From contig CM071597.1 of the NCBI GenBank assembly GCA_036435485.1, forward strand, positions 54,357,881 to 54,421,880: a stretch of DNA of 64,000 nucleotides. The letters run 5' to 3'. Shown in pieces: positions 22,346-35,300 of the stretch. Under the pieces are notes generated by a model. The model was not told the DNA's origin. It made no database searches and worked only from the letters and a program-made list of their open reading frames with translations. Position 1 is the first letter of the stretch. Each line of letters starts with the position of its first letter. The translations under genes were made by a program, and so were the position numbers. Source of the DNA: Saposhnikovia divaricata. Taxonomy: Eukaryota; Streptophyta; Magnoliopsida; Apiales; Apiaceae.

Positions 22346-25039
22346 TGGATGAGTAGTGATTTTGTAAGTTGGAATACTTTTCACGCCACCCTATGTACGG
22401 GACGTGATATGGATGTTTCGAAGTCATATTAATAATACGCGGAGGAAATAAGTGAATGCAGAGACGATCGGAATTCAGAAATTCCAAATTCTTTTTCGGT
22501 ATAATATTTGACCGGACAGTGGATTAAATATTATTATAATCCAAGAATTGAGATATTAACTTTGAGGATTTGATATTTTGGGATGTTATTATATTTGATT
22601 TAAGAAGGAAGGTAGGAAACCACTGAGGAGTGGTTATGGCTACAATGTAATAATTGATATTTGGAAAGAATGAATGGAATTCGACTTTATTATTTCTATG
22701 TCTTGAAGAATGCTAAAGGGTAACAACATAGGTAAGAATAATCTATCTTCTAAGGGAATAAGATATGGCACTTTCAAGCAGGAGAATATTCTCATGTAAC
22801 GATTAATCCAGTAGTTCCGTAAAAAGGATAAGGAACGATCGAAAGAGAATACGGACAATTGTACCACCCTAAGAGAACAAGTAAAGAATACAGAATGAAT
22901 AGTGTTTTGGTGGGAGTATATAATAATATGAGACGACACTATATAGAAGCATTCGGGACGGATTTCCGAGTTCGTATTAGTGATCCAGGGGGAAAATAAG
23001 TGTATGTAAAAGCTGTCGGATTCTGAAAACCGCACTTTTATTTTCTCCGAGAGTTCCCTGGACACTGATAGCCTTAAGTATTTAACGAATGGATTTAAGG
23101 AATATAAATTGGAAAGTTAGAATGAAAGATGGAGAATGAAAGTATTGATATTAAAAAGGATTCCCGGTAAACCCTAATTAGAAATCCGTGAAATATTCCT
23201 ACGAACGATCAATCGAAACGGGCAATAACCGGACACAGAAACAAGCAGAGGAAGCAAGAGTCTTGTGTAAGCTACTAGAATAAATATCTAGCAACCAAGT
23301 GGCTTAAAGTAACTAGCATACTTGGAGATGGAAGTAGTACTTAGATATCAAACCAATACTTAGCATGAAAACCATTCAAAATGCAACACATGTCTCTTGA
23401 TTGCATCATGGATGACCTAGGCACTTTAATAAAGCTACTTTAGCAAGATATTATCCAAGGCAACACAATAATACAAGGAAAAGATCAAGAACAAGCAAGC
23501 AACTCTCTCCCCCTCCAAAACATTCCATTCTACTTCCTCCCTAAATTCCAAATCCAAAGTCCAAGCTTCCACCATTGTTTGATCTCCAAATTTTTATGGT
23601 AAGTCCTATAATTCATAAAAGTGATACCCTAGAAATCTTGGCTTCAAACTCCATGTTTTCCATTTTCAAATAAATCATCCAAGCCTAGGGTGAATAGTGA
23701 TTTTAAGAAACTAACTTTGATTTCTTGTTTTGTTTGGATGATCCAAGCTTTGTTAAGGTAATCTAAGGACTAGACAAGGCTTACCAAGTGTTATTCACTC
23801 TCCAAGGAAGGTAACAAGCTCCAAAAACCCTTGGTACCATTTTGAGATTTTATGAGTTTTATGGATGATTTAGTGTTAGTATGCTATGTTATGCTTAGAT
23901 CTATGTTATTAGTTGATTATGGTTGTTGTTTGGATTGTGATCCATGAGATGGTTGAGATGAGTTGTTGATAGACTAGTCATGATGATTATCATGCGTTTG
24001 TGTGGTTGGATTGATCTTTGTTAGATCGAGATAAAGTGTAAAAACTTTGGAAAACGCGTAAACATAGCCGTTATAATGCCCGAATTTACAATATCATGAT
24101 TTGTATGCCATTTTTCACATCAAGACCCTACTGACCAGAAACTTTTCTGCCATTTTATGATAGCTTATGTTATAAGCTTCGTTTTGATATAAAGATCACG
24201 TGAAACGGACTTACGGTTTAGGAGTTACGGCCGGTTTACTAAAAGTATTTCGAAACCGTAACCGAGAATTCGTAACTGAATTTGAACCCTCGTAAAATAT
24301 GTAAAGTCATGGCGAATCTTGGAAAATAAATACTAGAGGTAAAAATGAAGGTGTGAAAGAAAACCGTATGTCAAAAGGATCATTTTTCGATTTATTAAAA
24401 ATGTTCGAGTCGAGGTTAAACGCGAACGAACCCCTAAAAGACGACTCTTTTATAACTTCGGTAAAACACTTAGAAAACAGGCGATAAAACTCGGAGTATA
24501 GTATTGGTTCGTAACGATCGACTTTAGAACTCATATGACTTAAGTATGTCCCAAGTATAAGTACAATGACATGTCGTATTAACGAACGAATGTCGGGTCG
24601 GATCAGTGATAAAAGTAATCCACTAAAAGGGGTATAACGAGATAACTCGAGAACGTGTTTCGAATTAAGTATAACTTAACTTTTAATATGTTAAGTGATT
24701 AATCCCGAATGCCTTGGCTATTTATAGATCACCAAGCTGAACCGGGACCCGCTACCACTACCCCTTACCGTACTCGACTACCAGGCAAGTTTCAATTCCC
24801 TTCTTTTAGGCTGTTGTTGTGATTGAATAAATATATATATATGATTGCTGATATACATATGCCATTGCATGCATGCCTACTTTCAAGTTGAATTGATATA
24901 CTTGTTCCCTGAATGTTATTGTTGGCTTATAAGCTAGATAGTTATATATCAGTTATAAGCCGGTTATTGTAAGACCCTCATAAAAGGGCGTATACATCTT
25001 ATTAATCAAAAATAGACCGGGAGTCAATATTCCTTGATA

Positions 25040-25740
25040 TATCGAGATTACCTCGGAGGAAAATATTTAAGTAAATATTTTCTATTATTTGGGCGACGAA
25101 TATTATTTGAATATTCGTTCGAGACTAATTATTTTAACGATCCTTACTTCAAATAATTATTTGAACAAATAATATTTCTCAATATTCATTCAGAGTCGAA
25201 TTGATTATCGACTATTATTTCGAATATTCTTCTAAAGATGAGACTATTAAATGAATATTATTTGGATATTCTTTTAGAATATTATTTTATTAAATAAATA
25301 TTACTTTTGAATATTCATTTAAGATATTAAATACTTGATGGATATTATTTTAATATTCATCTGAAGCTTGATTTAATTATCGAATATTATCTCGAATATT
25401 CCTTAAGGCTTGGATTACTAAATGAATATTACTTGATATTCATTTAGGATATTATTCATTAAATGAATATTACTTTTGAATATTCATTTAAATTCCTAAT
25501 TAATTATGAATATTACCTTAAATATTCTTTTCAGGTCTTATTAATTAATGAATATTGTTTTGAATATTCATTTAAATATTTATTTATTCAATAAATATTC
25601 TCCTGATATTTCTTCAGGGATTATTTTGAGAAATACTCTGATTAAAGATATTCTTTCATATTCCCAAATATTCTTTAAATATTTTAACTCATTAAATATT
25701 CTCTGAATATTTATTCCATACTTAGAATAATCTCGATAAG
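25040..25740. repeat. GAATATT-rich inverted-repeat zone in D LTR
   Basis: Roughly every 20-35 bp the words GAATATT, AATATTC or ATTCATTTAA recur, often as arms of short hairpins such as AAATGAATATTA...GAATATTCATTT. About 700 bp, AT-rich, same in the 3' LTR (about 35384-36084). No coding potential. Confidence 0.75.
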
Positions 25741-27065
25741 ATTTATCTTCTTCGATTATTACAGAAAATATCTCGGAGTCATATTATTATTAATCTTATA
25801 TCAAGAAAGGTTCTCAGACATCATTCTTCTTTGAGTCTATCTCCTTAATAATAAGGGAACCTTACTTGGGAAATGTTATTTATCTTGTCGACTTCCCGGT
25901 CATAAAGTATTCCCTTCACCCGCAACTCGGGTGCTGTTGACTTATTAAGTCGTTGCTTACCTTCTCATCTTTCGAGGGGTAAGATTACTGGAACAAGTTG
26001 ATATCCGTTACCAAGTAATAGCTTGGGAGTTATTGGTAAATTTTCCTTTCCAACAAGATACGACTACTTTGTGGAGTCTTATCAACAAGTATTATACTTG
26101 GGGAAAGGGGGACGAACGTTACATTCAGAATCATGAATTCTATTTGAACTAGGAGTCGTGTAAGAGGCCGAGTAGCGCCGGTCCATCCCCTTTGGCCCAA
26201 CCGTTGGCCGGGGAGAGCTAGTAAGGCGGTATACAAGTAAAGCCGTCAGTTCTTCCTTCTACCGGTAGTAAATCTAAATTGAGCTGTACGATCTCGACTG
26301 ATCATCAAGATTGGAACAGCGGGCGCGGTGAATACTCCATCATTGGTTCATCATCCAAATTTATTTATTTCCTGCAACATGATTACTGTTGGCAGAGTTG
26401 GAAAAGGGTCATAACTGGAATTGCAACCTTTTCTTGCAAGTTCCTCTTCTTAATAACAATAAGAATATCTCGCTTACTTTGATGTAGCAGATATTTCTAC
26501 AAACAAATACTTTAAGTTACCTTGTAACTTCATCGTTCATATTATACTGACATCATTTCCGTAAATGCATGGCATATGGTTTGAAAGATACTTTTGAACT
26601 GTTCTATATTATCGTTCAATTATATATTATTGTTGGTGGGCTATTGCTCACCCTTGCTTTATTATTATATCACAACAACAGCTAGACCAGATGACTCGCA
26701 CAAGGCGCACTCGACGCGGGCGAGGACGATGAGACTACCAGAGCTGAAGAAGAAGCTATTGGTAGGATATATTTATTCTTTCAGTTTCAAGAATATGGTC
26801 TAGTATGACTTATGTAAATGGATGGCAAAGAGTATGTATTTATATTGAAATTCTTTTGGATTGTAAGAACTCATAATGTGATTAATAAAAATTTGATTGT
26901 TACTCTGATTTCATCTCTGGGACTATAACGGGTGTGTTTTATATTGTTGTGTTGGGTCATAGAGACGTAATTTATTTTATGTTAAGGAAAGTTCAATTGT
27001 TGTGGACAGAATTGGGAACCGTAACCACCGGATCCCGGACCCCGGATCTGGGGGTGTTACAGAAG

Positions 27066-27077
27066 TGGTATCAGAGC
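27066..27077 (+). other. Primer binding site of element D, tRNA-iMet type
   Basis: TGGTATCAGAGC, four bases after the LTR end TTACA. Confidence 0.9.
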
Positions 27078-30000
27078 GTACGTTATAAACCCCAGAGATG
27101 AGGTAACGTTAAAACAATAAATTCAATAAGATAATAAGAACTCTTGCCAAGTTCATAGTCGGACTACTTAATGTAGTGATGACATATAAAACCCTTATGG
27201 GAACTCGTAAGTATCATGATAGTAACTTAACTCGATATCGTATCGACGAGTAAGGCGACAGACCTTGAGGCATACGAGCAGCAGCGCGATGATGCTTTAT
27301 ATGTTGAAGATCAGCGAGTAATTCGATGGAGTACCCTACTGGAGACCCGGAAGAGGTTCCAGCAGATAAGGAAAATCCTGTTAGGATAAGGAGCTTACCC
27401 ATGGGTAATGAGGGTCGCAGCCAGAATGATTGTGATGATTAAGATATGGTGCTCAGAAAAGTGAGTATAAAGAACCGAGATATTATTAAGAGATCTGAAG
27501 ATGCATGTTGAATTCATAGCCGGACTACCAGATGTAGTACCAGCAAGAAAGAAGGATTGGAAGAATTACTTGAGATCTTATACGGAAATAGATGAGAATC
27601 CTTAGAGATTTTCATCTTAACAAAGAAAGAGCTAGAGGGATGTATGATTATCAAAGACAGCGATATAGGACAAGGAGCAGAGTCCCTAGGAATAGTTGAG
27701 AATGAGGCAGTAAGTACCATATCATTTGATAAATGAATCAGTATGAATATTGTCAGTAATAATTCGCCACGAGAAGGCAGATGTCATAGGTTATAATTTA
27801 CGAAACCAAAGTGAGGTTAATGAGGTGGTTTTTATTCAGGGAAATGTTCATGAATGAATCAGTAGAAAGTAAAGACATTGGGAAGTGACAACATGATTGG
27901 GTAAAGTTATATAAGGAAGTAGTAAGCAAGACAATGATCTCAGAACCTACCGGAAGATAAGACCAGTGAGTCAAGATGAACTCGTAATGAGACTACTGCC
28001 AGAGACTGAGTATAGAGTTAATTCAACTCAGTTAAATGATGAACCAGAAACGTTAGATGCATGTGATTCAGAGGAATATTAAATTCCTTCTTCTCTTTGA
28101 ATGGATTATAGTAGTTACCTTAAGTTTACTCCGACACGGAATTATAATAGATCAAGTAATACGATCAGCAGTTAAAGAGAAAAATGTGAGAAAATCTTCC
28201 TGGAGCTAAAAAGTGAAATTGGTAATGACCAAGAGCTGGCATTGCTTAATGGAAAAAGGAGACTTTGTGCTTCCAACGACGCTTCGCATAAAGGGTTAGG
28301 TAGACCGACATTTGGTAGTATTGAATATCAGGACGTTATGACAGGTTTCAGTTTGAAACTATTGATTCCCTTCTACGGGATGGATATAATTGATTCCTCT
28401 CCAGTGGGTAAACTTCCAATCTGATGATGATTATTTCGTTAACTATGACTGCTTATGATTCCACCTGCTTGGAGGTTCATAGAACTATTCTTCAGGTTTC
28501 GAAACTGGTCTCCTTGATGTTACCAGTAGGTGGGTAGATTGATCAAAATTTCCCTGAGTCTGGAAAGGAATTTGGTGAATTTTGGCAAACCTTGTCTTTC
28601 TGATTATCAGAGAATGTCATGGAAGAGAGTAGAAACTGGAGCAAACCCTGTGATTTGGGTAAGGATGCTGTAAAATGGGTTAGTAAACGGACCCTGAGCA
28701 TTACAATCGACGGTAGTGATAAAATGATGAAGTGAGATTGGACGAAAACAGGAAATGTAAGTAAGAAACCAGCCGGACTGAGAAATTCCAGGATTGACTT
28801 AAATGAAAGGGCTGTTATGCCAGGAATGGTAAGCTTGTGTGGCACGCGGGATTGATAAGAATAGTGGAAAAGATAAAAGTGGAGGAAAGGTGACCGGAGA
28901 CGGTGCCGAGTAGTCGATTAAGACTTATATGGAGTAAAGTTTTGGAAAGGTAGAAAGGTATCTAGAAGAAGGCACTATGCCGGCAATTGCTAGAAAAGTA
29001 ATGCTATTAGCCAACCCCTAAAATCATATATTTTTATTTTAGTGTGGCCAGTTGAGGCCAAGTCACAACGGACTATAAAGTGACTAGACCATCAATGAAA
29101 AGACAAAGCAGGGTTGCTTCTAAGTAAGCACCGACTGCAAGGGCTTCTGATATAAAGGAAATATTAATGAGATCGTAGGAGTCTTCTACTAAACCCTTTG
29201 CAACCCATGTTTTGATGGGGAATTTACTAGACCTTTTTGGGATGGGGTAACCCGTACTAAAGTGACTCATGTGTATATGGTTGTCCAAGATTACGAGTAA
29301 AATGGAAGTATAGTGACTTGAGATGTATGATGTTAGGGTATCATGAATACTATGAACATATTACGACTAAGGGAAGTAAACAACGAAGGTTTATGAAGAG
29401 AGTATAGAAATGGTCAGAGATGGATCAGTGTGCTGTAGAAATTTTGTCTAAGGAAAGTACATTTGAGAAGAACGATAAGTACTAAGAGATTCACGTTGAA
29501 CTCGACCAATATCTTCCAAAACATCCTTGCTGCCATTACCAAGTTCTGTAAGAGAGGAGATAGGCAAACGTTGCCTTTTTAGAAGGCCAAATAGGCTGAC
29601 AACTGTCTGAAAGAAGAGGGTGGCATTAAGCCACCGATCGATTATCAAATGAGAATGATTGAAAAGAGACCTTTATTAAGGATACATGATCTGATTGCCA
29701 ATTATAAGATGCAAGAATTCCTTGGCAGTTGAATTAAGGATAGGATATCCATAAGTTAAGACAAACCCTGGGGAATGCACAAGGGGTGGCATTAACCCTA
29801 ATAACGACATTATGACTTCAGATGATATGAGTTGGACTTGCTAAGGCAACAATGACCGGTAAGGATTATTAAAAAGAGTTCTGGAAAGAACATAGACAGA
29901 ATTATTAGAGTATTGATCAATGACATTTTGATATACCCTGTACCCAGAAAATACAGGAGGAAGGATGAGGATGACCTATGAAATCTTACAAGGAAAAAGG

Positions 30001-31660
30001 TAATATTCCGAACTTCAAAATGGAAGTTTGGTAAGGAATGTATGACATAGTAACAATAATGCCAGATGAGGCATGTATGAAACCCTGAGGAAGTATGGGT
30101 TGAACCTATAAAGGTTGAGATTATCCTAAGATAAGGAAAGAACTAAGAAGAGAAGTATCCTAAGTAGGATTGGGAATAAACGTGACAAAGTTCCCACGGG
30201 TAGGTGAAAGCAATGACTTATGGAGAAAGACTGATAAATATACTTTTCTCCATCAGCAGAGCTTAAGGGAGAATGCTTTCACCCAACAATGATGGGAATG
30301 AGGTAGAAATGTTTGAATTGGAATATATCCAGAGAACAAGGATTACCAGAAATTATTATTATCAGGGAAGGCCAATGAAGTGGCCGACAGTCTAATTATA
30401 AAGGAATAATTATAAATGTTCATACCGAAGAAACAAAATGATATTTGGAAAGACCTTGAAGGTCATATTGGAGTGGAGGAAGTTACATTCCTTTTGATGA
30501 TTGTGCAAGAATCGAAGGTAATAATAGTTTAAGTAAAGATTCGATTCCCGATATTGTCTTAAGCAAACTACACACCTTAGAAGGTCCCGTTTTGAGGCAA
30601 ACCAGGACCATGATACAATATTGACGAAGTAAACCATTAAGTTTCCAGTATTTTATGGGAGATGCATGCGTGATGGTTTCATCAACCGGACCTAGCTGCG
30701 ATGCTTGAAACTCTTCTGCAATTTTATCTACTTCATGTAATATCTACATCAAGTTCAAGAAGTGTTCCTTATGAATAAGGAATAGTGATTACTTTGTCTC
30801 CCTAAAGGATTGAAACCCGTAGGGTTAGCTATTAATGCACTACGTAAACAACAAGCGATGGTGATTCTTCTAAGAAAATAGATGACAATGTAAAGATAAA
30901 GAAAGTGCTGCCATTGATTAACTAAATGGCATGTTGATGAATGACAAACAAGTTTATGTTAGTGTACTTCTGCGCAAACAAGATAGAGAATATGAGGTTG
31001 ATGATTCATGATGTTAAAGATATTCCCATGGAAAGAATTAATGAGACTTGGAGGGAAGGGCGGTTGAGCCCGAGACTTATTGGGCCACCTGAGAGTTTAA
31101 AGTGTTCGGACGGCGGTATTCGAGCCAGCCTTACCCCCAAAACTTATAGCACGGTCATAACGGGTTTTCATGTGGCCAGGCTATGCCAGTAAAATGCAGA
31201 TGTTCGATAGATGATAAGAGTGCGAGCAGGTAGGTGTGCGACCTGGTCTGACTTACGAAAGACAATCTGTGGAAAACCACGGATAGAAAAGAACAAGTGA
31301 TGAGAAACAAGGTTGGCAGAAGTAAATAAGAATCAGATAATAAGAAGGATGTGATTGATAAAGAAAGGACGGGGAAAGCAACTACGAAATAGGAAGTAAG
31401 GAATGTTAGGAATGGATTAATAAATGGGTTTTCCGATGAATTCTCGGGATGACAACCTGATAGTGTTAATATTATAGATATGAAAAAGCTAGTAGCGTGA
31501 CATGGAATGTCAGTAACAATGGTGTCAAGCGAGAAACTAAGATTTAACCTGAAAGGTTCAAATATTTTCCAAAAGTAAGTTGCTAAGGTGGAACCAGGGT
31601 ACAGGTCCAGAGAATAATGGACAAAGCAGCAAGATATGTTGACACGTGAGATTGCGATCA
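27078..31660 (+). pseudogene. Decayed gag-pol of Gypsy element D
   Basis: No frame is long, but collinear relics of Gypsy pol can be read on the plus strand. At 29910-29936 the RT box reads VLINDILIY, where the family has Asp instead of Asn at the first catalytic position. At 30362-30400 SGKANEVADSLII is a relic of the segment that ends RNase H (GKANxVADALSR). At 31054-31190 GRLSPRLIGPPESL and FHVARL are relics of the integrase C-terminal GPY/F module. Stops and frameshifts separate them. The gag part (27078-28900) is not recognisable. The order RT, RNase H, integrase C-terminus confirms Gypsy. Confidence 0.72.
30941..31192 (+). pseudogene. Integrase GPY/F-module remnant in element D
   Basis: An 83-codon frame whose second half carries the GRLSPRLIGPPE landmark and an FHVARL motif, characteristic of the integrase C-terminus of chromoviruses. 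The start Met is arbitrary; the frame is a leftover, not a gene. Confidence 0.65.
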
Positions 31661-32346
31661 AATAGTATTGGATATAATTATGATTAATTTCTTCTTTGAT
31701 AAACCTCTATAGTTCAGAGGTAAATTCTGAGTATGATATTCTACAACCATGAAAGCTTTCTATAATCCTTTAGAACTCTTTTTCTCTTCTTCTCTCTTAT
31801 TCATCTTCTTTATGAATTGAGAAGAACAACCCTTTTAGGAGGGGAGGTACTGCTACGTGACTATCTGTCTATGTGATAGAAGTCTAAGTGGAATGCCATG
31901 ACTTGTTTAATTGCTTGTCAAGTACTAAAGGCTGGCCCCCTTCTGTACTAACTATGCAATATAACAAATGTTCAATTGATCATAGTGATCTCTCAATAAA
32001 TCTTTCCACTTCTCTATATTGATCGAGATTGCGAAGATTAAAGCGATCAGGAAATGCACAGTACGAGCGAGGTTACCTCCGAATCATGGGGTGATAGTGA
32101 TACCAATGTTACTGCAGGTATCAATAAGGATAAGACTGAGTAAGAGTATAACCCGGATAGTGAGTTGTACGAAAAGTAGCAACGTTGATGGAAAAAGGAT
32201 AAAGTATGGATTGTAGCACTAGAAGATGTGCTGAGGAAGGGTAGAACGACTAAGAATTGACCGGGAAGCTAAAAAGGGAACGACAGGCAAACGACTCTTT
32301 GCTTCCTACCTGATTCCGGGACGGAATCCTTTTAAGGAGGGGAGAC
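31661..32346 (+). other. 3' interior of element D with pre-polypurine hairpin
   Basis: Non-coding. The region at 31850-31970 resembles 37500-37640 in element C. At 32312-32328 GATTCCG-GGA-CGGAATC forms a perfect 7-bp stem, followed by TTTTAAGGAGGGGAGAC, the polypurine tract that abuts the 3' LTR. Confidence 0.8.
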
Positions 32347-35300
32347 TGTAAGAACCCCAAATTTTGGATATAATTAAAACTTTTTATTAAGTAATGATAA
32401 AATGAAGAACAATGATTCCGACAACAAGGTCACCAGCTCTAATGAATGGTGGTTTCAAAGAACAATGATTGTAATGAATGGATATTGCTTGGGACAATGA
32501 TCCTGATGCATTGGTATATTGTCAGAATAGAGTAATTCGATGGTTGAGGACCTAGATAAGAATAATCTACCATCCAGGAAGGAGCTAATGGATCCTTGAA
32601 GGGAAATGAGTACGTGCATAGTGTTTTCCATACGTGCATAGTATTTCCCGTACGTGCATAGTGTTTCCTGTACGTGCATAGTAATTTGGTGGATGAGTAG
32701 TGATTTTGTAAGTTGGAATACTTTTCACGCCACCCTATGTACGGGACGTGATATGGATGTTTCGAAGTCATATTAATAATACGCGGAGGAAATAAGTGAA
32801 TGCAGAGACGATCGGAATTCAGAAATTCCAAATTCTTTTTCGGTATAATATTTGACCGGACAGTGGATTAAATATTATTATAATCCAAGAATTGAGATAT
32901 TAACTTTGAGGATTTGATATTTTGGGATGTTATTATATTTGATTTAAGAAGGAAGGTAGGAAACCACTGAGGAGTGGTTATGGCTACAATGTAATAATTG
33001 ATATTTGGAAAGAATGAATGGAATTCGACTTTATTATTTCTATGTCTTGAAGAATGCTAAAGGGTAACAACATAGGTAAGAATAATCTATCTTCTAAGGG
33101 AATAAGATATGGCACTTTCAAGCAGGAGAATATTCTCATGTAACGATTAATCCAGTAGTTCCGTAAAAAGGATAAGGAACGATCGAAAGAGAATACGGAC
33201 AATTGTACCACCCTAAGAGAACAAGTAAAGAATACAGAATGAATAGTGTTTTGGTGGGAGTATATAATAATATGAGACGACACTATATAGAAGCATTCGG
33301 GACGGATTTCCGAGTTCGTATTAGTGATCCAGGGGGAAAATAAGTGTATGTAAAAGCTGTCGGATTCTGAAAACCGCACTTTTATTTTCTCCGAGAGTTC
33401 CCTGGACACTGATAGCCTTAAGTATTTAACGAATGGATTTAAGGAATATAAATTGGAAAGTTAGAATGAAAGATGGAGAATGAAAGTATTGATATTAAAA
33501 AGGATTCCCGGTAAACCCTAATTAGAAATCCGTGAAATATTCCTACGAACGATCAATCGAAACGGGCAATAACCGGACACAGAAACAAGCAGAGGAAGCA
33601 AGAGTCTTGTGTAAGCTACTAGAATAAATATCTAGCAACCAAGTGGCTTAAAGTAACTAGCATACTTGGAGATGGAAGTAGTACTTAGATATCAAACCAA
33701 TACTTAGCATGAAAACCATTCAAAATGCAACACATGTCTCTTGATTGCATCATGGATGACCTAGGCACTTTAATAAAGCTACTTTAGCAAGATATTATCC
33801 AAGGCAACACAATAATACAAGGAAAAGATCAAGAACAAGCAAGCAACTCTCTCCCCCTCCAAAACATTCCATTCTACTTCCTCCCTAAATTCCAAATCCA
33901 AAGTCCAAGCTTCCACCATTGTTTGATCTCCAAATTTTTATGGTAAGTCCTATAATTCATAAAAGTGATACCCTAGAAATCTTGGCTTCAAACTCCATGT
34001 TTTCCATTTTCAAATAAATCATCCAAGCCTAGGGTGAATAGTGATTTTAAGAAACTAACTTTGATTTCTTGTTTTGTTTGGATGATCCAAGCTTTGTTAA
34101 GGTAATCTAAGGACTAGACAAGGCTTACCAAGTGTTATTCACTCTCCAAGGAAGGTAACAAGCTCCAAAAACCCTTGGTACCATTTTGAGATTTTATGAG
34201 TTTTATGGATGATTTAGTGTTAGTATGCTATGTTATGCTTAGATCTATGTTATTAGTTGATTATGGTTGTTGTTTGGATTGTGATCCATGAGATGGTTGA
34301 GATGAGTTGTTGATAGACTAGTCATGATGATTATCATGCGTTTGTGTGGTTGGATTGATCTTTGTTAGATCGAGATAAAGTGTAAAAACTTTGGAAAACG
34401 CGTAAACATAGCCGTTATAATGCCTGATTTTACAATATCATGTTTTGTATGCCATTTTTCACATCAAGACCCTACTGACCAGAAACTTTTCTGCCATTTT
34501 ATGATAGCTTATGTTATAAGCTTCGTTTTGATATAAAGATCACGTGAAACGGACTTACGGTTTAGGAGTTACGGCCGGTTTACTAAAAGTATTTCGAAAC
34601 CGTAACCGAGAATTCGTAACTGAATTTGAACCCTCGTAAAATATGTAAAGTCATGGCGAATCTTGGAAAATAAATACTAGAGGTAAAAATGAAGGTGTGA
34701 AAGAAAACCGTATGTCAAAAGGATCATTTTTCGATTTATTAAAAATGTTCGAGTCGAGGTTAAACGCGAACGAACCCCTAAAAGACGACTCTTTTATAAC
34801 TTCGGTAAAACACTTAGAAAACAGGCGATAAAACTCGGAGTATAGTATTGGTTCGTAACGATCGACTTTAGAACTCATATGACTTAAGTATGTCCCAAGT
34901 ATAAGTACAATGACATGTCGTATTAACGAACGAATGTCGGGTCGGATCAGTGATAAAAGTAATCCACTAAAAGGGGTATAACGAGATAACTCGAGAACGT
35001 GTTTCGAATTAAGTATAACTTAACTTTTAATATGTTAAGTGATTAATCCCGAATGCCTTGGCTATTTATAGATCACCAAGCTGAACCGGGACCCGCTACC
35101 ACTACCCCTTACCGTACTCGACTACCAGGCAAGTTTCAATTCCCTTCTTTTAGGCTGTTGTTGTGATTGAATAAATATATATATATATATGATTGCTGAT
35201 ATACATATGCCATTGCATGCATGCCTACTTTCAAGTTGAATTGATATACTTGTTCCCTGAATGTTATTGTTGGCTTATAAGCTAGATAGTTATATATCAG

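Larger units (their letters stand above)
22003..27061 (+). repeat. 5' LTR of element D
   Basis: TGTAAGAACCCC...GGGGGTGTTACA. No real ORF: its short frames recur unchanged in the other LTR because the LTRs are almost identical. It contains two notable substructures, listed separately. A second TGTAAGACCC-like word at 24967 resembles an LTR start and may be an older join. Confidence 0.93.

Noticed and set aside
22095..22487. Frames of 130, 141, 74 and 75 codons repeated at 32439-34878
   Set aside because: They occur twice because the D LTRs are almost identical; no domain, and the composition is that of non-coding LTR sequence.
31155..31661. 168-codon minus frame in element D
   Set aside because: Antisense to the integrase relic region; hydrophobic composition follows from AT-rich antisense reading. 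No second copy or domain.
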